A stretch of 64,000 bases of DNA, taken from the NCBI GenBank assembly GCA_013399695.1, contig VXAU01001870.1:151206-215205 (forward strand), written 5' to 3'. The DNA is from Formicarius rufipectus. Its lineage: Eukaryota > Chordata > Aves > Passeriformes > Formicariidae. The notes beneath the pieces were generated by a model. The model saw nothing but the letters and a program-made list of their open reading frames with translations. It searched no databases and was not told the DNA's origin. Numbering within the stretch: the stretch's first letter is position 1; each line of letters starts with the position of its first letter. Shown here piece by piece: positions 1-10,795 of this stretch. The translations under genes were made by a program, and so were the position numbers.

Positions 1-165
1 TGTCCAGACAGGTCTGGAATATCCCCAGTGAGCAGACTCCACACCCTCTCTGGGCAATCTGTTCAGGGCTGGGGCACTGCACAGCAAAGTTCTTCCTCCT
101 GTGCAGGTGGAACTTGCTGGGCATCAGTTCCTGCCCGTCCCTGCTGTGCCATTGCTGGGCACCCC
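1..165 (-). mobile_element. CR1 LINE 3' fragment (cut by window edge)
   Basis: Matches, in inverted orientation, the segment at 4755-4926 (shared CACACCCTCTCTGGGCAATC and AAGTTCTTCCTCCTGTGCAG). The pattern is that of a bird CR1 3' region. It is the left partner of an inverted pair around FGF23 exons 2-3. Confidence 0.75.
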
Positions 166-581
166 GAGCAGAGCCTGGTCCCTGCTCTGCCCCCTCCCTG
201 CAGGCACTTGATAATTTACCCAGGACCTTTTACTCCAAGATCTTGGAGCCAGGATCACAAATGTTTCCTAGCAGGACTGAAGTGCCAGACCATTGGATTT
301 CCACTGCTTTTGCGTGGCAGAATTCCCAGCAGAGGTGGCAACCCCTTCATGGTCAGTCAAGACCTACTAAACCATTGCTTTTCTCATCATCTTTCACTGA
401 GCTTTTATATTTCTGGTCCATGAAATGCTCAGGAAGCTGCAACCTGTAAGGCTGGAAGTCATGGGATAGGGGAACACAAAAATCTTTGGACATAATTGAT
501 ACCATTTGTACACTCAAGTCCTTCTGGAATGGAGAGGTTAAACAGATGATAAAGAGTCCAGCATTTGGAGAGAATGAAAAG

Positions 582-587
582 TTTATT
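582..587 (-). terminator. Candidate distal FGF23 poly(A) signal
   Basis: AATAAA on the minus strand, about 85 nt beyond the AU-rich pentamers. A second AATAAA lies upstream at 828-823. Either could end the FGF23 mRNA; inferred from motif and position only. Confidence 0.35.
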
Positions 588-610
588 GGTGCTTTTATAA
601 AAGGGAAAAG

Positions 611-690
611 TCTCTATAATACATTATTATAAATATTTATAAATATTCAGCGGGACTTAAGACCCACTCAAATAAATAAATAAATATTGC
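611..690 (-). promoter_or_regulatory. AU-rich element in putative FGF23 3' UTR
   Basis: Read on the minus strand, 690-671 gives ATATTTATTTATTTATTTG, three overlapping AUUUA pentamers; two more AUUUA motifs lie in 611-650. Clusters like this are typical mRNA-destabilising elements. The plus strand of the same run contains AATAAA repeats, so use as a plus-strand poly(A) signal is an alternative reading. Confidence 0.4.
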
Positions 691-1460
691 AACATAAATA
701 AGTAATGCTTTCTCACCAGCTGGTGATTCCCAGCATCTCCATTGAAGAATTCATTCTTATGCCATTTTGATGCAGTTGTCTATAGTTACAAATACATTTT
801 TTTAAAATGCAAAAAACCCCTGTTTATTCAGTCTTAGCTTAGGCACTAAATCCCCTGGCTACTGGTAGGCTGAGCAACCTGCTGGTTCTAATGTATGGAT
901 ATAGAGATGGGGCAGAGGTTTTACCCCACCTGCACTTGTCACCAAAATGTGACACAGCCAGAGCTTTTTGTGATTCAGGTTGTTGCAGGTCTGGGAGTCC
1001 CAGAGAGCTCCAACAGTTAATTCAAAATGCAAACTTTGCTGGTGTGCTTGAAGCCCAGAGTTCTCAAGGAGGAAAAGCCAGGAAGAGTGGGACAGGAATC
1101 CAGTCAAGTTCTTAAACTGCAAGATAAATCACATCCCACCTCTCCACTGTGCGGGCAGCAAGTGGAAAAGTCATGCTGTATTTTGAGTAAGCAGAACTGT
1201 CCACCCTCCTGCAATTCTCCCAAATTCCCTGGAACCACTCCTTTCCTTTGGATATTAATCAAAACCATGATGAATTCAGAAAAACAAAGGATGAGACAGA
1301 ACTCTTGGTCTAATCTTAATCATTTGGCTTATCCCACGCTCTTAAGAATTTACATGAATTAGGAATCTCTTAATGTAGAAAAACTATTCTAAGAGCAGAA
1401 TCAGAACGTGTGACTTTTCTGACATAGAAAATTAGATGTTACAGATAAAGAAATATCATG

Positions 1461-1464
1461 TATA

Positions 1465-1498
<34 letters not shown>
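1461..1498. repeat. (TG)n(TA)n compound microsatellite
   Basis: Alternating purine-pyrimidine run, TG part then TA part. Confidence 0.95.
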
Positions 1499-2552
1499 GG
1501 GGGCAAAAAAAAAGAGATTATTTTAAATGCTGTCAGCAGGGCAGACCCTGTGCTAAATCCAGAAAAATTCTAATGAAAATAAGAGACGTGGGGCCTTATT
1601 TTGATTTTGTTGCACTGATGTAACTCCGGTGGCTTCAGTGAATTACTTCATGAGAAAGAAACAAAAAGAACAGGACCAGAATCCAGCCTTAATGCCTTTT
1701 GTATGTTGCTGTGAGGACACTGTGAGGAGAAATGCAGTATTTTGGATTCCTGTCAGGCTGATAAATACACCAAATGAACAGACCAGAGGAGTCTGTGCCC
1801 TGACAGGCAGAAAGCACACACAAAATAAAAACCCCTGCTCAAATCTCTGCCACCCTGGATCCTTGTGCTGCTCCTCAGTGCCTTGCAAATGATTTCTGCA
1901 GAGTTACATCGAGAATAACTTTTTCAAAGGAAACTTACCCATAACATAAACCAATCCAGGGAAAAGGTTTTGTCAATCCAAGATCTCTTGATTCATCCTA
2001 ATTTCACTCTCACAAGGGTAAAGCGTCTGATAACTGCTCAGAGCTGAATGGAAATGTGGATGCTAATGAGATGCTGCTTTCCTAAATGTACACCTAATTT
2101 TCACTCTTTATAGTCAAACTATTAACAGTTTGACACTTGTAAGGCATAAATTAGTGGATTTGTTCCCCCTTGTACAGTTCAGCAGTATGCAAAACAAACC
2201 ATCCTGCCACTTACTGTTGGTTATTAGCAATCCTGGTACTTCTCTCTGGGTTGGAAAGATGGAACTAGTGATCTTTACATTACAATTCCATATTGTGATG
2301 CCAGAATTCAGTGACTGTAGAACTGTGGTAGAGAAGCACTGGAGGGACTGTGAGACTCTACTTTTCTTTTCCAAACCTCAGCTTGGATTCAGAAAGTGTC
2401 CAAAGTTGCTCTTTTTACACAAGACAGTTTAATCCTGCCCTGTTTTCCTGTCAGCTACTCCAGTTGTCCATGTGTGGTGCTCCTATGACACCAGACAGGT
2501 CATTTTTTGGACTTGTAGGGGCATGAAAAGAGCCTGAAGCTCCAACTTAAAG

Positions 2553-2885
2553 ACTCCAGAATGGTTTGGGTTGGAAGAGCCCTTAAAGTTCATCTTGTTC
2601 CACCCCCCTGCCATGGGCAGGGACACCTTCCACCAGCACAGCTTGCTCAGAGCCCCATCCAACCTGCCCTTGGACACTTCCAGGGATGGGGCAGCCACAG
2701 CTTCTCTGCCCAACCTGTGCCAGGGCTGCCCACCCTCACAGGGAAGGATTTCTTCCCAATATCCAACCCAACCCTGCTCTCTGTCACTTTGAAGCCATTC
2801 CCCCTTGTCCTGTCCCTTCAGTCCCTGATGAGGAACTCACACAGAAGGAAAGTCCTTCTCTGGCTTCCTTGTGAGCCCCTGCAGA
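2553..2885 (-). mobile_element. CR1 LINE 3' end
   Basis: Starts AGAATGGTTTGGGTTGGAAG and carries the CCATGGGCAGGGACACCTTCC and CACTTCCAGGGATGGGGCAG blocks shared with the other copies here. It is inserted in the putative FGF23 3' UTR. The minus strand still encodes the decayed C-terminal end of CR1 ORF2, which fixes the orientation. Confidence 0.9.
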
Positions 2886-3080
2886 TAATGGATATATTAG
2901 ATATATAGTAAATTTTCTATAATAGTGTAACACCCTACCAGAGAGTTTGTGTGTGTGTTGAACAGTCACAGATGGTCCTACCAAGAGGATTCCTTGTGTC
3001 TGTTGGAATCTCAGATCCTCCAGGTCTCTTCCCAGTTACACCAGTACCATGACATCAGTTTTTCAGATCATTCAAGGGAT

Positions 3081-3162
3081 TTCCTTTTTTTTTTTGTTTT
3101 GTTTTGTTTTGGTTTGGTTTGGTTTGGTTTGTTTGTTTGTTTGTTTTTGTTTTTTCTTTTTC
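3081..3162. repeat. T-rich (TTTTG)n/(TTTGG)n/(TTTG)n simple repeat
   Basis: Poly-T grading into TTTTG, TTTGG and TTTG units. On the minus strand it would be an A/C-rich stretch near the start of the FGF23 3' UTR. Confidence 0.95.
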
Positions 3163-3388
3163 ATTAAGGTGATTCTGACCCCAAAAGGTTTGATTTGCCC
3201 TATTCTTTTCAAAACTGCATCTTTCCAGTCCACAGAAAAGCCCGACTTGTTCCGTCAGTAAAACATCATCACCTGCAAGTACAAAATGAGAAATTTCAGG
3301 GACTTTTCCCAGTGGGTATTCAGGCTAAGAGGGTGTCAGACAGTTCCTTTTGCCTCTGCCTTGGCTTTGCAGGCCACGGGCTCCCAAG

Positions 3389-3826
3389 TTACGTGGTGAT
3401 ATAGAACCGGGGGCTCGGGTACCTCCGGGCGTCCATCATCGCGTGGGGGTCGTCGGGGTCCACCACGTCGTTCTGGTTGATCCTCACGGGTTCTCTGGGC
3501 ATGTGGGAAGAGTCTCCTTCCTGCTGCAGAGCAGCCCCCAGCCCAGAGGTCTTCTTCTGCGGGACCAGGACCTGGTGAGGGTCCGTGGGATCCACGTCGG
3601 CGCTCCTGGTGTTCCTGTGGGGCTCGGGCGTGTGGAAGCGGAACAAAGGGATTTCGTTCCTCCGCGACAAGAACTGGGAGTAGGGTGGTGGATTGGTGCC
3701 GGGGGAAAAGGCTCCTTTGACCCTGCCCAAGCTCACCAGGAAGCTGTGCTTGGGGGACTGGTACACGTCGTACCCGTTCTCCAGCGTCCTGTGGGTGAAC
3801 ACACAGTCCTCCTGGCTGAAGTAGTG
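3389..3826 (-). CDS. FGF23: FGF23 coding exon 3 (C-terminal half, furin site, Klotho-binding tail)
   Basis: 438 nt in phase 0 from acceptor AG at 3828-3827 to TAA at 3391-3389. Opens HYFSQEDCVF and includes TLENGYDVYQSPKHSFLVSL, NPPPYSQFLSRRNEIP, the cleavage site RNTR|S and two DPxDPH repeats at residues 183-188 and 227-232. Last residues are PRFYITT. The plus strand is also open across 3350-3949, but that is a GC-rich antisense shadow of this exon. Confidence 0.96.
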   Translation of the reverse strand, partial: HYFSQEDCVFTHRTLENGYDVYQSPKHSFLVSLGRVKGAFSPGTNPPPYSQFLSRRNEIPLFRFHTPEPHRNTRSADVDPTDPHQVLVPQKKTSGLGAALQQEGDSSHMPREPVRINQNDVVDPDDPHAMMDARRYPSPRFYITT

Positions 3827-6496
3827 CTGAGGGCGGGGAGGGGAACAAAAAGTGACACCCGTGAGCAGAAGGGACGCGGTGAGTTCCAAACACCCACTAA
3901 AGAGGGAGGGAGGGATGAGATCCTGCGTTCTGAGGGGTCGGGTCTGTAACTGAGACAGCTCAGCCTGACCCAAATGTACATCTGAGTTTCGTGCCCATGT
4001 GTTCAGCAAAGGTATTTCAGTGCTAACACTGCTTCCTTGCAGAGGCTCCCAACCCACTGCTCTGTGCTACAGCAGGAATTCTCACCGGTCCATCACTGCA
4101 TCTCATTTTACCCAAGCAGGATCTCAGATGATTTTTGCCAGCCCTACAACTCAATGCAATTGAAGAAGAAAGAAAAGTGTCACCTAAGTGGTGGATCCTC
4201 TCTTAATTCTGCACCCTCCACCTGCAGCTACATAGGTTTTCCCCAGCTGAGGACATGGGCACCACAGCAGCAGCCTGGACCTGCCCTTCAGCCTGGAGGC
4301 TGAGGAAAGGTCACTCACCGAGCCAAAGATGTTTCCTCTCATGTCCATACACAGGTAACGTCCACTCTTCACCCCTGTGATTATCACTGAGCCAGCACCC
4401 TCCGACTTGATCATCAGGGCACCTGTTCGGGAGAACAAAGACATCAAATCCCAGATCCAGCTGGACCCTTACAGATCCCCAGGTGCTCTGGCTGGAAGTG
4501 CCCTGTGGGAGCCCAAACTAACCTTCCACACGACCTGGGACATTGTCCACCCTAGGTCAGGTCAGCTGGAGCTTTGGAAAGCTCCCAGGATGGAGAGCAT
4601 CTCTCCAGGTGCCCTGTTCCAAAGTTGCATTCATCTCCCAAGGGCAACTTTGGCAGTCCCTCTGAAGCCCCAGATGGCAGTGTGGGGTCACTGCCCTTCG
4701 TTCTGTCCTTGGCAGTTTGTCTCCCCCATCTCTGTGACTGCCCTGTGGTGTTAGTTCTCGGTTGTGCCCAGCAATGGCACAGCAGGGACGGGCAGGAACT
4801 GATGCCCAGCAAGTTCCACCTGCACAGGAGGAAGAACTTCTTTGCTGTGCAGTGACCCAGCCCTGAACAGATTGCCCAGAGAGGGTGTGGAGTCTGCTCA
4901 CTGGGGATATTCCAGACCCATCTGGACACAACCCTGTGCCCTGTGCTCTGGGATGGGAGGTGGGACCCGATGCCCCACTGTGGTCCCAGATGCCCCACTG
5001 TGGTCCCATCCAACCTTGCCAGGGTTTTTGGCACCCCAGGGCAGAACTTTGCAGAACTTCCCACCTGTCTGGTGTCTCAGTGGTGGCCTGGCAGCAGTTC
5101 AGTCACCCTGCCTTTCACAGCCCCTTCTGTTGTCTCATTTCCACCCTTCCCACCCCACCATTCCAAATCCTGGTGTGTACTTATTTCATGGCAGAAATAG
5201 GAAAACTTGATATTTTGCTGCCTGTTGGTCTCTAAAATCCCACACTGGTTCTTGATCAACATACCTAAAATGAGTTTTATAAAATCTTTAACTATTCAGG
5301 AAGGTTACAAGACAGTACAAGTGTTCCTGCAAGGGTTTCCTCAGCAATTCCTTAAAGAACCAGAAGAATGGGATCCTTTTTTCTCCTTGATTAAATTACA
5401 ACTTCATCCTTACATATGCTGCAAATATATTATGCAAGAACTCCATGATGTATGCTTAGATTTTTAACTGAGTGCATGAAGAAGATGCAACAATAATAAC
5501 AATTACAACAACAATAATGATAATAATAATAATTTTTAAAAATCCCTTGACTTGTGATTTGAGTGCTGCTAAGACAGAAGTACTTTTGAAATGCCATGAA
5601 ACATCTCTAAGTCTTAAAAAACCCACCATTTTTCTTCAAACTAAAGAGTTTTGGTCAAGTATTTAGCAAAGGAAGAGGAATAGTAAACTATTGTGTTTGA
5701 CTAGAATAATGAAATATACAATAAATGTATAATAAACTGTGAGGAGACAATTTGAGAACCTTTTAATCAGAGAGCAGTTCCTTCTCATGAACCCTAAAAT
5801 CTTAACACTACTTTCATGCCAGTCTGGCCTTTCCTTGTGTCCTCCTTTTCAACTTCCCTTTGCACACCCACATTCCATGCACGTTCAGAGGCAGTTTTGC
5901 AGGTACCAGCTCTCTCCCCCGACCCACAGATTTTTGGGGCTGCTGTGCTGAGTTCCCTCAGTGCAGTCCCTTTGGTTGCTATTGCCATGGGGGATGTCAT
6001 CACCAGCCTCTACCAGCACCTTCCACAGGGAGCTGTGGGTAAAACCATCAAGGGAAGGGAAATTCAGGTAGCTTTTGCTTGCAGAAGAAGCAAAGGACTT
6101 TACTGCAATTTCTGGATTTCTGGATTTCTTTGGGGTGGTTTTATTTGTGAAACAAAAGGAGGGTTATAATGAAGCATGTTTTCCATCCCTTGGCTGCCTA
6201 AGGAGGAGAGGGGACTTTCTACAAGCACAATCCTTATTCTCCCTCCCCTGCTCCCATGGAAGCTGAGGAACCACGGGAAGCTACTCACTGTAGATGGTCT
6301 GATGAGGGACACCATCGACGTAGCCATCAGCGTCGATTTGGAGGTGGAAGCTGTTCCTCTCCGTGTCCGTGTAGAGGTGCATCAGGTGATCTCCACTGCC
6401 CCAGCTGGGATTCAGCAGTGGAGAGGAGTTGGGAAAGGCAAGGGCAGCCTTGAGGCTGCAGAAGACCAGGAGCAGTGTCGTGGATCGCCGCTCCAT
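3389..6496 (-). CDS. FGF23: FGF23, fibroblast growth factor 23 (3 coding exons, complete, 249 aa)
   Basis: Secreted endocrine FGF; in vertebrates it is made by bone and acts through FGFR plus alpha-Klotho to lower phosphate reabsorption and calcitriol (family knowledge). CDS = 6496-6289, 4422-4319, 3826-3389 (208+104+438 nt = 250 codons with stop); all introns are GT-AG, and the 104-nt middle exon is the usual FGF size. Seen: signal peptide at about residues 1-20 ending in ALA before FPNSSP; sequon N23-S-S; beta-trefoil core at about 35-160 with HLQIDADG and YLCMDMRGNIFGS; cysteine pair C94/C112 equivalent to the human disulfide; motif NPPPYSQFLSRRNEIP; furin-type site R175-N-T-R178 before S179; Klotho-binding tail 179-249. 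The start codon has A at -3 and G at +4. Length matches human (251 aa). The tail diverges from mammals and has no cysteine. Next gene leftward in other vertebrates is TIGAR, not seen here; FGF6 lies 16.6 kb to the right on the same strand. Confidence 0.97.
4319..4422 (-). CDS. FGF23: FGF23 coding exon 2
   Basis: 104 nt. Acceptor AG at 4424-4423, donor GT at 4318-4317. Completes the split serine (A|GT), then reads ALMIKSEGAGSVIITGV and ends at GNIFGS. It contributes C94 of the conserved disulfide. It sits between a 1,866-bp intron 1 and a 492-bp intron 2. Confidence 0.96.
4755..4930 (+). mobile_element. CR1 LINE 3' fragment in FGF23 intron 1
   Basis: Near-identical inverted copy of 1-165. It lies in intron 1, antisense to FGF23. 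Just to its right, 4969-5008 is a 20-bp perfect tandem duplication (GATGCCCCACTGTGGTCCCA twice). Confidence 0.75.
5489..5537. repeat. (AAT)n/(AAC)n simple repeat in FGF23 intron 1
   Basis: Interrupted AAT and AAC triplets. Confidence 0.9.
6289..6496 (-). CDS. FGF23: FGF23 coding exon 1
   Basis: Start codon at 6496-6494, reading MERRSTTLLLVFCSL, a short basic start plus hydrophobic core typical of a signal peptide. It continues through SWGSGDHLMHLYTDTERNSF to GVPHQTIY plus one base. The splice donor (GTGAGT on the minus strand) occupies 6288-6283. The frame extends upstream to 6649, but the homology to other FGF23 proteins begins at this methionine, which also has a strong Kozak context. Confidence 0.96.
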
Positions 6497-6585
6497 GGTC
6501 GGCCGGGACGCGCAGCTGGATCCGCTCGCCCTTGTGCCGGAGCGTGGAGGATCCTCAGGCAGGTTCCCTTCTTCTCTGCAGAGCC

Positions 6586-6592
6586 TTATAAA
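6586..6592 (-). promoter_or_regulatory. FGF23: Candidate FGF23 TATA box
   Basis: TTTATAA on the minus strand, about 90 nt upstream of the FGF23 start codon. The spacing would place a short 5' UTR in exon 1. Fits a tightly regulated tissue-specific promoter. No transcript data are available here to fix the start site. Confidence 0.6.
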
Positions 6593-7111
6593 GGACAGCA
6601 ACATGACATCACACAGGAAAACCTTCTCCACATCCTTGATTTTTGGCAAGGCAACACTTTAAGTGTCCCGAAACCTCAAGGGAAGGATCTCTGGCTAAGG
6701 TGTGTGGGGGAAAAATGTAAGGTTTCTAAAGACAGCTCACAAAAGCTAATCATATGTTCAGATGTTATCTACAACGCTGTGACATCTGAAAGCTTCCCAC
6801 GCCCCTACTGTTGGATCCAGGAAGGGCAATCCACTGCACTTGAACTGAAGGGAATGACCCTTCGGACCTGAATTATCTTTCTTTTTTTTTCTTTTTTTTG
6901 CAGACGTGTTTATTCAGATTCCCACCTCCCCTCATGGTTTCCAAACTGTATTCTGATTTAGCAAACACACGGAATACAGCTGAAATTTTGTTGTAAATGT
7001 ATGAAAGGCTAACATTAAGTTGTCCTAGGCCTGATTCCTCCTTCATTATGAGGTAAGTGCCACATCAAGCCTGTTGGGTTGATATTTGTGTCACTGCATT
7101 TAAGCAAAGGG

Positions 7112-7143
7112 AACTTGATAGGAGCACAACTTGATAGGAGCAC
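7112..7143. repeat. 16-bp perfect tandem duplication
   Basis: TTGATAGGAGCACAAC occurs twice in direct succession. Confidence 0.9.
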
Positions 7144-9181
7144 AACACACTTCAGATAAAATTTTATTCCCTTCTATTTCTCCTGCTCGATTTTTGAGTC
7201 ACCTAAATATCTGAAATTTGGCCAGACAGCTGAAAATTATGTATGAAACCTTAAAAACCTGGGTGTTTGTTTCCTGCATTGCACATCCGGCTGGCAGTTC
7301 TGCAGTCACAGGTTAGTTTGGGCAGGAGTTCTGGGGGCTGAATCAAACCTGAAATCTCTCAGATCAGCACATTTTCATTATTCCAGATACAACAGGCAAG
7401 TTTGGAAGAGCTGTAAGGGGACACAGGACATCCTGAGTTGGAAGGGACCAAGCTAAGGAGTAGTGAGTGTATAGTGGTGTCACAAATGTTCCAATATACA
7501 AAACATGTTTCTCAGTGGTCCTGCCAGTGTTCTGTGCCTTTACAAACAAATTCTCTGCTTCAAAACCAAACGTGCTTCCATTTATTGTATGAAAAGGCTG
7601 TGCCAGTGGGCCACTGGATAAGGGTGAATCCCTGGAGTAACAGGTTCTAGAAGGAGACCTTGCTAAGGTCTCCTTCAAAAATTCATGTAAAACTGAGGAG
7701 GGCCAAACAGCAAAGGAATCATTTCCTGTCGTGAAACCCAAGGATTGTGGCAGTCTTGGTTTCAAACACAGTCTCTGGTTGGACACAACGTGAGAAGTTC
7801 TTGGTTTCATTGGTGCCATCAGCACGGAATGGATTGATACCATTAAGGGACACAGACAACTGCAACCCTGATTTTTTTTCTGACTGTTTAAAATTGGCCA
7901 GAGCCTGCCAAATTCTTCTGCCACACCTGTGTCAATGCAGGGCTTGCATCAGTGTGTGCTCACCTGTGTAAATGCCAGCACTTTTTAGCCAAAGTGTATA
8001 AGGGTCACATCTCAAACTGAGTCGCCTGACAAAGCTGCCTGTGCTGACAGACACTCCAGGCTAAGCATATTTTACTGCTTATGACATCTGAAATTCTTTG
8101 ATTTAAAAGATATCTCAGAAGGAAAGGAAGGGTATTTTATTATTCTCTTTTTAAAAGCGTTGTCTCTGTTTATTGTCGAAATTATCCACTCATTTTTCAC
8201 TCTGGTATTAAATGTTGGGGGGCTTTCATTGTTTGCTTTTCGTGGTTTTCTTGTGCCCCCTTTCTTTAGACCTCCATGGAAATGTAGATATGGATTCAGG
8301 AGCAATTGCAAACATTTTCTGCAAGAAGCACCTAGAGAATAGTGTGTGCTCTTGGAATGTTTTGTGGATGCAGTTGTTTTGGTCTGATATTTCATATTCA
8401 CCATGAGATTTTCCTGGGCTTGCCAATGAGCACTGATCTGATCTCTCTCTCCTGTGTCTTGGTGGCAGAGAAAATGTTCTCAGATGTTTGAAAAATTTAT
8501 TCCATCTCATTTAAGCACGTGCCAGTTGCAAGCAGCTGTTTCCTTTTATATATATATATGTCAAAGATTACTTTTCCATGCTCAAATTGCTTGGCATTTT
8601 CAAAAGTTTCCTACAGGGTCAGCAAAACTCCAGACTTCCCTAAGTTCTGTTTAAGCTGCTGGGCTAAAGTGAATGTATTCAAGTGCCTCCTTGTGAATCG
8701 GATGATAATGCAAATTTTGGTTTTGCTTTTTCATAGACTTTTGCTTGGTTTTGTTTTAAACCTATAAATGCCCAGTGCATGTGGGTTTTTTTATTGGAGT
8801 TTTTTTTTGAGGGTTTTTGGGGGGTTTTAAATAATCCATTTCTTTTTAATTCCAGGCTGATCCATTTATTCCTTCTGTTGGTATTTCACTTATCTTTTCC
8901 TACCCATTTAGCTGTTGATGGAGTAACCAGGTGTATGAAAGCTTGTTTGCTTCCACATCTATGCCTGTCAGTCTAATAGAAGTGACGACAACCTTCTTTT
9001 TCTTTGGCGTTGCATTATTGTGTTGATGCATCAGTAATAATATTTCTGCAGCTTTTACCACATATGTTGATAATGCCTTTTCATATTTCTCTATTGTTCT
9101 GTGATGTTTGATGAATTGAGATGGCTTTTCTCAGTTCTCAGCTGTGACACCTGTGATGTTCATGCTTCTCTGGTATGATTG

Positions 9182-9205
9182 TATAATATATATATATAAT
9201 ATTAT
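9182..9205. repeat. AT-rich (TA)n run
   Basis: TATAATATATATATATAATA, self-complementary. Confidence 0.85.
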
Positions 9206-10469
9206 AGCCAAAACTGTACCCAGAAGGAACTGAGGGTCATGGCAGCAGCCTGGAGTGTGACTTTCCCCCAATTTCACTGCTTTGTGTTTCAGCCTTAGGT
9301 AGTTTTTCAGTCAACACTTACCATCTCAGATCCATAAACCCCTCAGTTCAGTAACTTGTGCTGCTGTTAGAGAAGTGACTCCCTTATTTCATCGCTTATC
9401 ACTTCAATCAGCTGCAGAGGGCTTAGAAGGCAAAGGCAAGTGTTTTATTACAAGGAATTTGAGGCACTACAAGTTGACTTGCTCTCAGTTACCCTCTGCA
9501 GACCCTTTGGAAGCGCTTTGTGGACCATCAGAAATTTGCAGGTTAATAAAGAGGGGTTTTCCACTCAGGATTCTTCCAGGATTCTCCTACGAGCAAAACC
9601 ACACGTTCCCTCACGGTGCTGGGCTACCTTCCATCACGTAGGAGCACCTGTAGCACTCTTGCTTAATAAAGTGCATTGACTTCTATTTAAACAGACGTGT
9701 GGCTTGCCCTTTTGCAGAATTCTGTGCTCTCTGGGTGTCTGAGCTGGCCTCAGGAAGCCTCTTGCCCTGAAGATCACGAGGGAGTTTGGGTTGAGAGCTC
9801 CGAGGCTGCCACTGCCTTCAACAACTTCCCTTGCGTCGCATCTCTTCAAAAAGTGGTCACAGAAATCAGGGGCCCTTCCCTCTGCCTCCCCCTCCTTAAA
9901 ATCCTTGTGGCAAGTGGCTCTGGGGCAATCACATCCCCGGGGTTGGAAGCACAAAGGGTGGAGTGCCTCTCCAGGAGTTATTCTAGGAACAGTGACGCGC
10001 TAAGGCAGCGGTATGTGCAGTGGATGCTCTGCATGTGTGTGTGTGTGAGCACCAGCCTCTGCCACAGCCTTTCCCCAGTGTTGTTAAACACATCCTGAGT
10101 GACCTTATTTGGATTTCCCCTTCTTGTCACGCTGCCCACGGCTAAAGAAAAACATCCTGGCCGGGTTCACCCCCGTGACACCGATGAGGTAAGCACAGCC
10201 CACCGGCTCTGGGACCGCAGCGGGGACGGGCAGTGCCTGCCATGTGCTCGCTCGGAGGAGCTGCAAGGAAGGGCCTCATTCCTCCTCCAGCTGAAGCCCT
10301 TGGCAGAGCTCCCAGTCGAGGCACAACCAGTCCCTAAAAGGTTTTGTTTTCTGGACAGAGAGTGTTTCTGTTGTTTTGAGGGGGGTCTGAGTTTCCTTAG
10401 GTGTTGTGGTAGGCAGGGTGGTTGCCATCTGTGATGAGAGCTGCTGATACCCTATAGTGCAAAAAATCA

Positions 10470-10795
10470 TATAGTCACAGAACGGTTTGGGATGGGAGGG
10501 ACCTTAAAATCATCTCATTCCAACCCCCAGCCATGGGCAGGGACACCTTCCACCAGCCCAGAGTGCTCAGAGCCCCATCCAACCTGCCCTTCGACACTTC
10601 CAGGGATGGGGCAGCCACAGTTTCTCTGCCCAACCTGTCCCTCACAGGGAAGAATATCTCCCTAATATCAATCTAACCCTGCTCTCTGTCACTCTGAAGC
10701 CATTCCCCCTTGTCCTGTCCCTCCAGGCCCTTGGAAATGGTCTCTCTCCATCGTCCTTGTGGGCTCCCTTTGGGTACTGGGAGACCACAAAGTGT
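10470..10795 (-). mobile_element. CR1 LINE 3' end
   Basis: TCACAGAACGGTTTGGGATGG start, then the same blocks as other copies, ending near GTACTGGGAGACCACAA. There is a short internal deletion after the CCCAACCTGT block. Confidence 0.9.

Larger units (their letters stand above)
574..3388 (-). other. FGF23: Probable FGF23 3' UTR / 3' flank
   Basis: There is no coding signal between the FGF23 stop and about 570. The stretch holds one inserted CR1 (2553-2885), a T/G-rich simple repeat (3081-3162), a (TG)n(TA)n run (1461-1498), and near its far end AU-rich pentamers followed by AATAAA on the minus strand. Mammalian FGF23 has a long 3' UTR (about 2 kb from memory), so a UTR of up to about 2.8 kb is plausible but not shown. 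The rest has no feature I can name. Confidence 0.45.
6650..10469. other. FGF23-FGF6 intergenic DNA, first part
   Basis: Upstream flank of FGF23. Only short chance frames, a 16-bp duplication and an AT-rich run. No coding exon with splice signals was recognised. Confidence 0.6.

Noticed and set aside
1..570. Possible TIGAR 3' end at the left edge
   Set aside because: TIGAR is the expected neighbour but no coding exon is readable; only a CR1 fragment and AT-rich sequence are seen.
3350..3949. 199-codon plus-strand open frame over FGF23 exon 3
   Set aside because: Antisense shadow of a GC-rich coding exon; the minus strand carries the clear FGF23 homology and splice sites.
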